Positions 1 through 6,127 of a DNA stretch of 7,143 bases are shown here, piece by piece (position 1 is the stretch's first letter; each line of letters opens with the position of its first letter). The stretch is taken from positions 943,893 to 951,035 of the forward strand of contig CP070749.1 in assembly GCA_020348365.1 (NCBI GenBank), read 5' to 3'. Position numbers and translations under genes: made by a program. Origin of the DNA: Candidatus Bathyarchaeota archaeon (GTDB lineage Archaea > Thermoproteota > Bathyarchaeia > Bathyarchaeales > Bathyarchaeaceae). The notes under the pieces were generated by a model that did not search any database, was not told where the DNA came from, and saw only the letters and a program-made list of their open reading frames with translations.

Positions 1-210
1 GTTACTCTGCGTATCCTCTATACTTCCTTCAAGCAGAGCGAAATGTCGCCTTGCATGAACGCTCTCGGCAGCAGCAACTGCCCTGAACAAGTGAGCAATC
101 TGCGGCAGACCTTCGTCCTCCGCTCTTGCCCCAAACATCAGAAGTCTCTGATACGCCTTTGCTTCCTCAACAAAGGCCCTATGCACATTCGTGCCGGTTC
201 TCTCCTTCAA
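1..210 (-). CDS. Rubrerythrin-like diiron protein, N-terminal part (runs off left edge)
   Basis: Reading the minus strand from TTG at 210-208 gives 70 codons open to the window edge. The product carries the ferritin-like diiron signature of rubrerythrins: an AFVEEAKAYQRL stretch (residues 12-23, Glu16 as the first metal ligand), then EGLPQIAHLFRA (33-44) and the ExxH pair Glu49/His52 in AESVHARRHF. In this family these residues bind a diiron centre that reduces hydrogen peroxide in the cytoplasm of anaerobes; a second helix pair and often a C-terminal rubredoxin domain follow, here outside the window. TTG at 210 is preferred over GTG at 216 because a GGTGAT ribosome binding site (217-222) lies 6 nt upstream of it. 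The gene lies 105 bp downstream of nucS on the same strand, with its own TATA-like box. The family call is secure; whether it is a true rubrerythrin, an erythrin lacking rubredoxin, or another ferritin-like protein cannot be decided from half a domain. Confidence 0.88.
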   Translation of the reverse strand, partial: MKERTGTNVHRAFVEEAKAYQRLLMFGARAEDEGLPQIAHLFRAVAAAESVHARRHFALLEGSIEDTQSN

Positions 211-216
211 ACCCAC

Positions 217-222
217 ATCACC
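217..222 (-). promoter_or_regulatory. Ribosome binding site of the rubrerythrin gene
   Basis: On the minus strand the hexamer GGTGAT lies 6 nt before TTG 210-208. It matches the complement of the archaeal 16S rRNA 3' end and decides the start: the nearer GTG at 216-214 abuts the motif and leaves no spacing. Confidence 0.6.
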
Positions 223-248
223 GCTGCATGCATGCCATAGAAGGAACA

Positions 249-254
249 ATTTAA
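249..254 (-). promoter_or_regulatory. TATA-like box and purine-rich BRE for the rubrerythrin gene
   Basis: The minus strand reads CGAAAGG then TTAAAT. The centre of TTAAAT is near 251, which predicts a transcription start near 225 and a leader of about 15 nt that would just include the GGTGAT ribosome binding site. The spacing is right for archaeal TBP/TFB promoters, but the match is to a loose consensus. Confidence 0.45.
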
Positions 255-267
255 CCTTTCGTGCATC

Positions 268-274
268 AAAAAAA
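268..274 (-). terminator. Oligo-T tract downstream of nucS
   Basis: Seven consecutive T residues on the minus strand lie about 45 nt after the nucS stop codon and upstream of the rubrerythrin promoter signals. Archaeal RNA polymerase terminates at such U-runs without needing a hairpin. A short palindrome, AGAAGATTCTTCT (305-317), overlaps the nucS stop and may add a small stem-loop. Confidence 0.45.
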
Positions 275-315
275 CCGATGAATGCTAGTGGCTCCTAGTT
301 TTCCAGAAGATTCTT

Positions 316-1128
316 CTATAGGCTTTCTCCATCTTCTTTGAAGAAATCTGCAAGCTTCTTGGTTTCAGATCGAGTCAGCACCTCAGCACATCTCTTGGGG
401 CTTAGAGCTTTGAACTCCAACTTCAGAGTCTCAAGTAGCCTCTGAACGCCCTTGCCCAGGTAGGGCGCCACAAGCAATCCTCTAACCTCGCGATTCACGG
501 TCTCCTTCACAGAGTCCACGTATCTTGCCAGCTGCAAAGCCGCCTGCCGTCCAGCAGTTCTCCGCTTAATCTCAACCACCACAAACCGGCCGTCCCCGTC
601 TATTCCATAAACATCGATGAAGCCAGGCTCAACCTTCTTCTCATAAGTAATTGGCTTAAAATCTGGCTCCAGGAGCGAAGGCTCCGCCACTATCGCCCTC
701 TGCATGTCCTCTTCACTGGCGAAGAGTGAGAAGCTGCCGGTGTCGACCAGACTCTGAGCAGAGACCAGAAATATGCGGTCGAAGAACAGGCTGACAGATT
801 CAGAAGGCCTTCTCCGGATGGCTCTAATCTGCAAAACATCGCCGTCAACGCTGGTCTGAAAGACGCAGCCTGGCGGCTGCCAGTTGACAGGTTCATACCC
901 AGTGGGTCTATGAACCATCACAGACCCATCCTCCTTAATCACTACGATTCGTTCGCCGGGCTCCAGCTTTGAGCTTGCCCTTCCCTTATAATCAACCCAA
1001 CAGTTTCCAGTGATCAGTAGAACCCTCCGGGCAGAAAGGGCCCGCCTAACAACTTCTCCAGCCTCCTCAACATCAGGGCTGTATAAAACCGCAAAATCCT
1101 CCTTCTTAGGCACCCTAGCTCCCAGCAA
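316..1128 (-). CDS. nucS: Endonuclease NucS (EndoMS), mismatch/branched-DNA nuclease
   Basis: A 270-residue protein, close to the usual length of the NucS/EndoMS family. NucS cuts both strands at mismatches, or cleaves single-stranded flaps, and cooperates with the sliding clamp PCNA in the many archaea that lack MutS/MutL. The N-terminal DNA-binding half shows the family run DGSVMVHRPTGYEPVNWQPPG at residues 68-88 with Arg74 and Trp83. The C-terminal RecB-like nuclease half shows Glu154 (LEPDF), Asp172 (GFIDVYG), Glu186 and Lys188 (VEIKRR) and Gln199 (LQLARY), so the active site is complete. The C-terminus, TKKLADFF (256-263), resembles a PCNA-interacting box but lacks the leading Gln. The start is TTG at 1128; a TATA-like box centred 26 nt upstream suggests a leaderless mRNA. 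A GTG five codons in, with GGGAG 5 nt before it, is a real alternative. It is divergent from the methyltransferase gene and has the rubrerythrin gene downstream. Confidence 0.95.
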   Translation of the reverse strand: MLGARVPKKEDFAVLYSPDVEEAGEVVRRALSARRVLLITGNCWVDYKGRASSKLEPGERIVVIKEDGSVMVHRPTGYEPVNWQPPGCVFQTSVDGDVLQIRAIRRRPSESVSLFFDRIFLVSAQSLVDTGSFSLFASEEDMQRAIVAEPSLLEPDFKPITYEKKVEPGFIDVYGIDGDGRFVVVEIKRRTAGRQAALQLARYVDSVKETVNREVRGLLVAPYLGKGVQRLLETLKLEFKALSPKRCAEVLTRSETKKLADFFKEDGESL

Positions 1129-1150
1129 CCTTTACAAGCAAACATACACA

Positions 1151-1157
1151 GATAAAA
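1151..1157 (-). promoter_or_regulatory. TATA-like box for nucS
   Basis: The minus strand reads TTTTATC within the 42-bp spacer between nucS and the methyltransferase. Its centre is 26 nt upstream of the TTG start, the spacing expected if transcription begins at the start codon itself (leaderless). The same spacer must also drive the plus-strand gene, for which I see only a weak AAACATAC-like box. Confidence 0.5.
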
Positions 1158-1170
1158 CTTCTGAACAGGC

Positions 1171-1767
1171 ATGGATGAATGGAGGAAGAAACGCCAGGCC
1201 ATGCTCCACTACGATCGAATCGCCCTTGGCTATGATGACCAGTACGCTAAAGAACAGAATGTGAAGATGGAAGCCGCCTCAAAGAACGTAGTCCTAGAAG
1301 AGAACAACATAACGCTTGACATGGGCTGTGGAACGGGTCTCCTCTTTCCCCACCTAGCAGACAAAACCAAACTCTTCGTCGGCATCGACATCTCCAGGAA
1401 ACTCCTGAGAGAAGCGCAGAAACGAGCAAAACAGCATCCTAACATCGCCCTTGTTCAAGCCGATGCTGACCACACACCCTTCAATGACCAAGCCTTCCAC
1501 AGCGTATTCGCCATAACCCTGCTCCAAAACATGCCAAACCCCACAGCTACACTGAAAGAGATAGATCGGGTAACAACGCCAGAAGCCACAATAATCCTCA
1601 CAATCCTCAAGAAGAGCTTCACTCAGAAAGCCATGTCTGGACTCCTCGAAAAGGTGAAGCTGAGAATCACCGCACAAGAAACTATGATAGAGGTGAAAGA
1701 CCACATCGTTGCATGCCAGAAGCAAGCGCGCGCGCATGCGCTTATTTTGACCCTTCTGAATGTTTGA
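1171..1767 (+). CDS. Class I SAM-dependent methyltransferase
   Basis: A 198-residue Rossmann-fold methyltransferase of the UbiE/Methyltransf_11 type. Motif I is LDMGCGTG (residues 49-56), the SAM glycine loop; motif II is GIDIS (71-75) with Asp73 for the ribose hydroxyls; motif III is VQADAD (95-100), which would hold the adenine; LLQNM (117-121) is the usual post-III segment. The substrate cannot be told from sequence. I use ATG 1171, just after the nucS promoter; a second ATG at 1201 would still keep the whole fold. There is no clear ribosome binding site, so a leaderless message is likely. The last 14 residues, after VACQK, are read from a 16-nt alternating GC-rich tract (1726-1741) and one arm of an inverted repeat; they look unlike a conserved C-terminus, and the ancestral stop may have lain near 1722. 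It does not overlap its neighbours. Confidence 0.85.
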   Translation: MDEWRKKRQAMLHYDRIALGYDDQYAKEQNVKMEAASKNVVLEENNITLDMGCGTGLLFPHLADKTKLFVGIDISRKLLREAQKRAKQHPNIALVQADADHTPFNDQAFHSVFAITLLQNMPNPTATLKEIDRVTTPEATIILTILKKSFTQKAMSGLLEKVKLRITAQETMIEVKDHIVACQKQARAHALILTLLNV

Positions 1768-1838
1768 AACAGGCGATAAAAGGCGCGAAGGGTCAAGAAG
1801 CTATTATTCTTCGTGTGTATAGGCTATTCTTTTGGTGA
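1713..1838 (+). CDS. Possible 41-residue small ORF overlapping the methyltransferase end
   Basis: ATG 1713 opens a frame offset by two bases from the methyltransferase and runs to TGA 1836-1838. The second half (SECLKQAIKGAKGQEAIILR, then VYRLFFW) reads like an amphipathic coding sequence, with a basic/polar helix followed by a hydrophobic end. The first 55 bases overlap the methyltransferase and include the GC tract. I see no ribosome binding site for ATG 1713 and recognise no family. It could be a small protein, the decayed end of an older gene, or chance; I lean to a remnant. Confidence 0.22.
   Translation: MPEASARACAYFDPSECLKQAIKGAKGQEAIILRVYRLFFW
1726..1741. repeat. 16-nt alternating purine-pyrimidine GC tract
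   Basis: Five GC dinucleotides run into CATGCGC, so every step from 1726 to 1741 alternates purine and pyrimidine. It lies in the last codons of the methyltransferase and is the longest such tract noted in the window. Sequences of this kind can adopt Z-DNA under negative supercoiling and are prone to slippage. Whether it has a role here is unknown. Confidence 0.6.
1747..1796. repeat. 10-bp perfect inverted repeat at the methyltransferase 3' end
   Basis: TTGACCCTTC (1747-1756) and GAAGGGTCAA (1787-1796) are exact reverse complements separated by 30 nt. The left arm lies inside the last codons and the right arm is 20 nt past the stop, so the mRNA 3' end could fold into a long-loop stem. No clear U-run follows, so a terminator role is uncertain. 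Confidence 0.55.
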
Positions 1839-1845
1839 AGACAAA

Positions 1846-1905
1846 ATGAACAGACAGTTAAGAACTAAGCATTGGATACAGTATGCAGTCCTAGACGAAG
1901 ATTAA
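1846..1905 (+). CDS. Possible 19-residue micro-ORF with a good ribosome binding site
   Basis: ATG 1846 begins MNRQLRTKHWIQYAVLDED and stops at TAA 1903. GGTGA lies 7 nt before the ATG, overlapping the TGA stop of the preceding 41-residue frame, an arrangement seen in translationally coupled genes. The same frame is open back to 1780, so this could equally be the tail of a broken gene. It is too short to judge from composition, and I know of no family match. Confidence 0.18.
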   Translation: MNRQLRTKHWIQYAVLDED

Positions 1906-1946
1906 CCTAGTGTTCAAGAAGCCCAGGTATGTATGATGTCGGTTGT

Positions 1947-2648
1947 TTATTTGCCTATAAAATGTAGAATGAGATCAGGGATTTCTTGCAGGGATCTTAC
2001 GAAATAGTTGGCTTGAAACGTTAGCTTTTTTGAAGGGGGCCTTTTCACTATGATCGATACCCCCGCAGCATTTTCTGCTGCTCGGGAATCATGGACCAAG
2101 TCGCCGACAAACACGAAATCTTGTGCGTTAAGTCTTTTCAAGGCAAGTATGATGCCTCCTGGATCCGGTTTCAATCTTTTCATGTCCTCTCTGGTGACGA
2201 CCACTTCGAAGAAAGTCTCTATTCCACGCCTTAGAAGTATGCGATTTGCAGCCTCTCTTGAGGTATTGGTTACTAGTCCCATATTGTATCCAAGCGTTTT
2301 CAATTTGCGAAGAGCAGGAAGTGTATCTTGGAAGATTTTTGAGCGATCAGCAAAACGCAACTCGTAGCTCTTCTGAAATCTGTCCATTTCAAGATGAAAT
2401 CGTTTTGCATCTCTTTCACTAAAGTGTTCCTCGACGTAATCCAGGGCTTTATTGCGCATGAGAGTGGAACTTCTGATATCCTCTAGTTTGCTGGGAGGTA
2501 TTCCTAACTCCATTAGCTTCTCTTTTGTTTTGATTCTAAACTCGAGTATAGCCTTTTGATCATTCTCTATTGATTGGACGAGGGTGCCTTCTAAGTCAAA
2601 CAGGATAACCATACGGCTCGTTTCTTCGTTGGCGCAGTTAGGCGGCAT
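1947..2648 (-). CDS. HAD-superfamily hydrolase (phosphoglycolate phosphatase-like)
   Basis: A 233-residue HAD phosphatase with a helical C1 cap (about residues 25-110), the layout of phosphoglycolate phosphatase and beta-phosphoglucomutase relatives. The four motifs are present: I, FDLEGTL (17-23) with nucleophile Asp18; II, VTNTS (126-130) with Thr127; III, Lys160 in LKPDP; IV, GDLVHD (182-187) with Asp183 and Asp187 for magnesium. It should be a cytoplasmic enzyme removing phosphate from a small metabolite. The oddity is Glu20 where most family phosphatases have the second Asp of DxD, the general acid/base. ATG 2648 is chosen because GGTG lies 6 nt upstream; ATG 2612, just before the first strand, has no such site. 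A TATATA box sits upstream, so it need not depend on the surface-protein gene 77 bp before it. The natural substrate is unknown. Confidence 0.9.
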   Translation of the reverse strand: MPPNCANEETSRMVILFDLEGTLVQSIENDQKAILEFRIKTKEKLMELGIPPSKLEDIRSSTLMRNKALDYVEEHFSERDAKRFHLEMDRFQKSYELRFADRSKIFQDTLPALRKLKTLGYNMGLVTNTSREAANRILLRRGIETFFEVVVTREDMKRLKPDPGGIILALKRLNAQDFVFVGDLVHDSRAAENAAGVSIIVKRPPSKKLTFQANYFVRSLQEIPDLILHFIGK

Positions 2649-2666
2649 GCGAGCACCTTTCTACAA

Positions 2667-2675
2667 TGCGCGCGC
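2667..2675. repeat. Short alternating TGCGCGCGC tract in the HAD gene leader
   Basis: Nine alternating bases lie between the TATA box and start codon of the HAD gene, near its predicted transcription start. It is one of three CG-alternating tracts at gene ends or spacers in this window; the others are at 1726-1741 and 6251-6262. Confidence 0.45.
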
Positions 2676-2687
2676 TTCAAAATTAAT

Positions 2688-2695
2688 GTATATAC
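2688..2695 (-). promoter_or_regulatory. TATA box for the HAD gene
   Basis: The palindrome GTATATAC is centred about 43 nt upstream of ATG 2648. It predicts transcription from about 2665, giving a leader near 17 nt that holds the GGTG ribosome binding site. It is the best TATA match in the window. Confidence 0.55.
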
Positions 2696-2725
2696 TCAGT
2701 TATGCATGAAGTGTGAAACGTGAAT

Positions 2726-4405
2726 CTAAGCTCTTCTTCTTACATACAGCATCGATACGACTGCTACTGTTGCTACAAGAACCGACGCCATTAACAGCCA
2801 GAATAGAGTTGTTGACCATATAGACGGGGGGAAATCGTTCAGAATGATGATTTTGGAAGTGGAGTTTCTGATTAGAACCTGTTCACTAACGTGGGCTCTG
2901 ACTACTGTTAGCCAGTAATCAGTAGTGTAATGTGCTGAGATTATGTATGTTCCCGAGGGTAACTTGAATAGTGCTTTGCCAGTTTGGTCAGTTGTGTCAA
3001 GTCCATATGCTACTCCTGACTGCGTATTAGCAATGACATAAGATCCATGGACAGGCACACCATTGTTCCCATAGACTTGCACGGTCAGTTGATACACTCG
3101 AGCTTTTATGGTATATGGACCATCAGAATCTACGTACACTGTTGTTTGGGCAACTACCACACTCTTCCAGAGAATTGTTAAGCCATAGTTTCCAGCCAAA
3201 ACATGCGTTAAATTGATTGAACCACTAGCTGACGTATAACGTGGCAACTTATCTGTAGTGCCATTCGTCCATGTTATATAGACTTGTGAATCAGGAAGAG
3301 GATCATCTACATCATCTGTTATCATAAAGATTGGATCATAATACTCGAGGACACCAATCGAGAAGATGTGCCTTTCTTCCTCAATGAAGGGTACAGCTGA
3401 CCCAAAGCCAAGATCGCAGTAGTATCCATTGTTGTCAACAACAGTGACAATCACTGTGTAGTTGCCTAAGGTAGCTACTATTGGATATGACCAGTTCGCT
3501 TCGAAAAGATGTAGATAACTAAGACGCCATTGACCGTTAGACACTCTAATCATCTTTGTTTCCTCAAACACAGGATACCCCGTTGGGTCCAGGATCGTCA
3601 TGTTAACAGCATGTATATCATATCCGCCGAAGGGATCGGTAATATTGGCTCTAACGATTACTCTGCGCCAACTTTCACTCCAGTTATAATGGAAAAGCGT
3701 GGTCTCCGAATTATCCACGGAGTAGGTTTTGATTGAGATTGGTCTAGCATAGTCTTCGGCAGGTAGGATTACCTTACTTGGATATAGTCTGGAATCATAC
3801 CAGAATCTCGTGTCCGCAGAAGAGCCTGTGTTTATTTCGAACTGGACTTGCAGTGTGGTGGCAGTGTTGAAAGTATGAGCTAGTGGAACAGAGAGATTAT
3901 AGTTGTAGACTGGAACATCTATATATGTTCCAATACTGCTGGTCACAGTTGGATTGAGTTGGCCTGAGTCCCATAGAACTGTGCCGCCAGTAGTAATCTC
4001 TCTAAAGGTAAGCGAGAAGGTTGTTGGTTTGTATGCTGATCCATTTAGCCATACAAAGACCTGCCAAGACCCATTGACCGTTACGGGTCCTGCAAGATTA
4101 GGATACAGGTAGAAATCCATCACGATCTTCGGCAATCCAATGGGTTTGTAAAGCGAGTTTTCATACGCTTCCTGCTGTGTTGAAAAACGGTATTCTCTTG
4201 TTGTGTTCATAGTATATTTCGTTTGCAGGCCTGCTACTGTGACTGGAGTATCAACATAATGGAAGTGGAATTCCATTGGTTTAGCTACACCCGTATAGGC
4301 AGATTTGGCAGGTGGAGCGATTTTTGGGGAGATTAATATTATGAGAATCGCCAAAGTCAGAATCGTTACGATGCTCCGTCCCCTAGATTCACGCAAAAGC
4401 TTCAA
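2726..4405 (-). CDS. Large secreted surface protein with beta-sandwich domains and C-terminal anchor
   Basis: A 559-residue protein that should be exported and held outside the cell. Residues 1-36 form a signal peptide: basic start, hydrophobic ILTLAILIILIS, then small residues ending PAKSA. Residues about 529-553 are a transmembrane helix followed by VRRRA inside. The exterior is beta-rich. The first 340 residues look like extracellular jelly-roll or Ig-like material of no named family. About 355-430 and 431-516 look like two tandem carboxypeptidase-regulatory/CnaB-like sandwiches (compare SGSINLTHVLAGNYGLTI with GKALFKLPSGTYIISAHY). Twelve N-x-S/T sequons occur, almost all in the exterior, pointing to heavy N-glycosylation. 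No catalytic motif is visible. The start is TTG 4405, with GAGGGAT about 5 nt before it; no ATG or GTG gives a complete signal peptide. A role in the cell envelope, adhesion or ligand binding is inference. Confidence 0.8.
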   Translation of the reverse strand: MKLLRESRGRSIVTILTLAILIILISPKIAPPAKSAYTGVAKPMEFHFHYVDTPVTVAGLQTKYTMNTTREYRFSTQQEAYENSLYKPIGLPKIVMDFYLYPNLAGPVTVNGSWQVFVWLNGSAYKPTTFSLTFREITTGGTVLWDSGQLNPTVTSSIGTYIDVPVYNYNLSVPLAHTFNTATTLQVQFEINTGSSADTRFWYDSRLYPSKVILPAEDYARPISIKTYSVDNSETTLFHYNWSESWRRVIVRANITDPFGGYDIHAVNMTILDPTGYPVFEETKMIRVSNGQWRLSYLHLFEANWSYPIVATLGNYTVIVTVVDNNGYYCDLGFGSAVPFIEEERHIFSIGVLEYYDPIFMITDDVDDPLPDSQVYITWTNGTTDKLPRYTSASGSINLTHVLAGNYGLTILWKSVVVAQTTVYVDSDGPYTIKARVYQLTVQVYGNNGVPVHGSYVIANTQSGVAYGLDTTDQTGKALFKLPSGTYIISAHYTTDYWLTVVRAHVSEQVLIRNSTSKIIILNDFPPSIWSTTLFWLLMASVLVATVAVVSMLYVRRRA

Positions 4406-4512
4406 CGATATCCCTCTTTTCTTGAAGAAGAGGCGATTTCCAGTTAAATGTTGCTAACTCGCAATCTGTATTCCAAATCATCTTCAATCTGTTTGATCAA
4501 TCATGGCGGTCC

Positions 4513-4522
4513 ATGCATGCAT
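4513..4522. repeat. ATGCATGCAT tract upstream of the decarboxylase promoter
   Basis: A perfect 10-bp palindrome of alternating purine and pyrimidine, ending about 12 nt upstream of the decarboxylase TATA-like box. The same ATGCATGC core occurs at 225-235, 6452-6460 and 6566-6575, always outside the confidently called genes. Confidence 0.5.
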
Positions 4523-4533
4523 TCCGTAAGTCA

Positions 4534-4539
4534 TTTTAG
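4534..4539 (+). promoter_or_regulatory. TATA-like box for the decarboxylase
   Basis: TTTTAG is centred near 4536, which predicts transcription from about 4562 and a leader of roughly 19 nt. That leader contains GGAGAGGT (4569-4576), a good ribosome binding site 4 nt before ATG 4581. An earlier ATG at 4567 is out of frame and is not used. Confidence 0.4.
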
Positions 4540-4580
4540 CGGATCGATACACCTGATTCGCAGTTAATGGAGAGGTCGGT

Positions 4581-6062
4581 ATGGGACGAGAGACAAAAGA
4601 TGTTGCGCTCGAAGAAACGCTTGACCCTGAAGATTGGGAAGCCATGCGAAGACTGGGTCATGAAATGCTTGATGACATGCTAACATATCTACAGAATATA
4701 AGATCTGAACCATCAGGCTCTCCTCCCCAGAAGGTTATCAAGGAGATTTGTTTTCCTCTGCCGCAAGAGGGAGAAGGCGAAGAGAAGGTTTACGAAGTAT
4801 TCCAGCAGAACATTCTTCCCTATACTATGTCACTCACGAAACCTCGGTTTTGGGGAGTGGTCGCTGGAACAGGCACCCCGTATGGGATGCTCGCTGAGAT
4901 GCTGAGAGCGGGCATGAACGGCGCCCAAGAAGCTCTTTTCGCAGAGGCACATGTCCACAAGCAAGTTATCAAATGGATCAAGGAGATGCTGGGTTTTCCC
5001 GAAGAAGCCGGTGGAGTTCTAGTGAGTGGGGGCTCAGAAGCTAATTTCACCGGATTAGCTGTGGCGCGAAACGCTAAGGCCGACGTTGATATGAAGGCAA
5101 AAGGCACTCAAGGGCAGAATCGAAGAATGACCCTTTACTGTGGTGATGAGACCCACCATTGTCTTGAGCGTTCAGTTGAGCTTCTCGGTCTCGGAAACGA
5201 GGCTCTAAGATGGATTCCAACGGATGACGACTGCAGGATACGCCTCGATGCCCTGGAGAAAGCAATTGAAGATGACAGGAGGCAGAATAACCATCCCTTC
5301 TGCATAATTGGGTGCGCAGGGACTGTGAATAGCGGCGCCTTTGATGATCTTAGGGGCCTGGCTGATCTGGCGAAGAAGGAAGACATGTGGTTCCACGTGG
5401 ATGGCGCTTTTGGAGCTTGGGTGAAAATCTCTAAGACGCACAGGCACCTTGCAGATGGTATGGAAGAGGCTGACTCTTTAGCTGTCGACCTTCACAAGTG
5501 GATGTGCATGCCTTACGGTATTGGATGCACCCTCGTGAAAGATCGACGTGCTCATTACAGCACGTTTGTCTATGGTCACGAGGCGCGATATCTCAAATCG
5601 GCATTTGATCTAGTTGAAGATCGAATGATCAATCCTCACAGCCTAGCTCTGCCGCTGTCTAGAAACTTCACTAGCCTCAAGGCGTACATGCTCCTCAGAG
5701 CCTATGGTAGAAACAAGTATGGCAATTTGATCCAACAGAACATTGATCAAACAAATTACTTGGCTGAATTGATCAGAAAAGAGCCTGAAATGGAGATTAC
5801 AGCTCCAGTAGTCTCTAACATCGTCTGCTTTCGCTACACGCCAAGAAAGCTAGCTGAGGAAAAACTGGAAAAGCTGAACAGGCTTATCTACGGTGATCTC
5901 AATCAAAGGTCATTCATGATGGTTTCTGATACAACGATCAAGGGCAGGTACATGCTTCGTGCCTGTAATGTCAATCACCGGAGCAGAAGACAAGACTTCC
6001 ATTTCCTAGTGGATGAGGTGAAGAGAACCGGGGAGAAATTAGTCTCTCAGGTAAATCCATAA
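4581..6062 (+). CDS. Group II PLP-dependent amino acid decarboxylase
   Basis: A 493-residue enzyme of the glutamate/aromatic amino acid decarboxylase family (Pfam Pyridoxal_deC), near full family length. It should remove the alpha-carboxyl of an amino acid to give an amine and CO2 in the cytoplasm. Visible cofactor residues: SGGSEAN (149-155) for the phosphate, His192/His193 for stacking on the ring, GTVNSGAFD (247-255), Asp274 in FHVDGAFGAW for the pyridine nitrogen, and Lys306 in DLHKWM for the Schiff base. The C-terminal LRACNVNHRSRRQDF (459-473) matches the family's closing region. It is over 100 residues longer than archaeal MfnA tyrosine/aspartate decarboxylases (about 380) and resembles bacterial and eukaryotic AADC-type enzymes, so lateral transfer is possible. 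Substrate unknown: the loop after the lysine (MCMPYGIGC) is not diagnostic. ATG 4581 has a strong GGAGAGGT site. No partner transporter or pathway gene is adjacent. Confidence 0.92.
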   Translation: MGRETKDVALEETLDPEDWEAMRRLGHEMLDDMLTYLQNIRSEPSGSPPQKVIKEICFPLPQEGEGEEKVYEVFQQNILPYTMSLTKPRFWGVVAGTGTPYGMLAEMLRAGMNGAQEALFAEAHVHKQVIKWIKEMLGFPEEAGGVLVSGGSEANFTGLAVARNAKADVDMKAKGTQGQNRRMTLYCGDETHHCLERSVELLGLGNEALRWIPTDDDCRIRLDALEKAIEDDRRQNNHPFCIIGCAGTVNSGAFDDLRGLADLAKKEDMWFHVDGAFGAWVKISKTHRHLADGMEEADSLAVDLHKWMCMPYGIGCTLVKDRRAHYSTFVYGHEARYLKSAFDLVEDRMINPHSLALPLSRNFTSLKAYMLLRAYGRNKYGNLIQQNIDQTNYLAELIRKEPEMEITAPVVSNIVCFRYTPRKLAEEKLEKLNRLIYGDLNQRSFMMVSDTTIKGRYMLRACNVNHRSRRQDFHFLVDEVKRTGEKLVSQVNP

Positions 6063-6127
6063 ATGCACATACATGGGAATTCGAAGGTTTACACCCGTTA
6101 ACTTTTATGGGGTTTCTGGGTCATCGT

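Larger units (their letters stand above)
4406..4580. promoter_or_regulatory. Divergent spacer between surface protein and decarboxylase
   Basis: This 175-bp spacer serves two genes transcribed away from each other. Leftward it holds a possible TTTAAC box (about 4442-4449) and the GAGGGAT site of the surface protein. Rightward it holds ATTTTAG and a GGAGAGGT site for the decarboxylase. Between them are a TTGATCAA palindrome (about 4494-4501) and the alternating tract ATGCATGCAT (4513-4522), either of which could bind a regulator. No operator can be proved from one copy. Confidence 0.4.

Noticed and set aside
43..240. 65-codon plus-strand frame at the left edge
   Set aside because: It is antisense to the rubrerythrin fragment, whose conserved residues make the minus strand the coding one; no motif or ribosome binding site supports the plus frame.
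305..317. AGAAGATTCTTCT palindrome as a strong nucS terminator hairpin
   Set aside because: A 6-bp arm with a one-base centre cannot form a good loop, and the T-run is about 40 nt further on; it is mentioned only as a minor accessory to the oligo-T signal.
1947..4405. Surface protein and HAD phosphatase as one operon
   Set aside because: They are on the same strand with a 77-bp gap, but a good TATA box and GGTG site precede the HAD gene, and no functional link is apparent.
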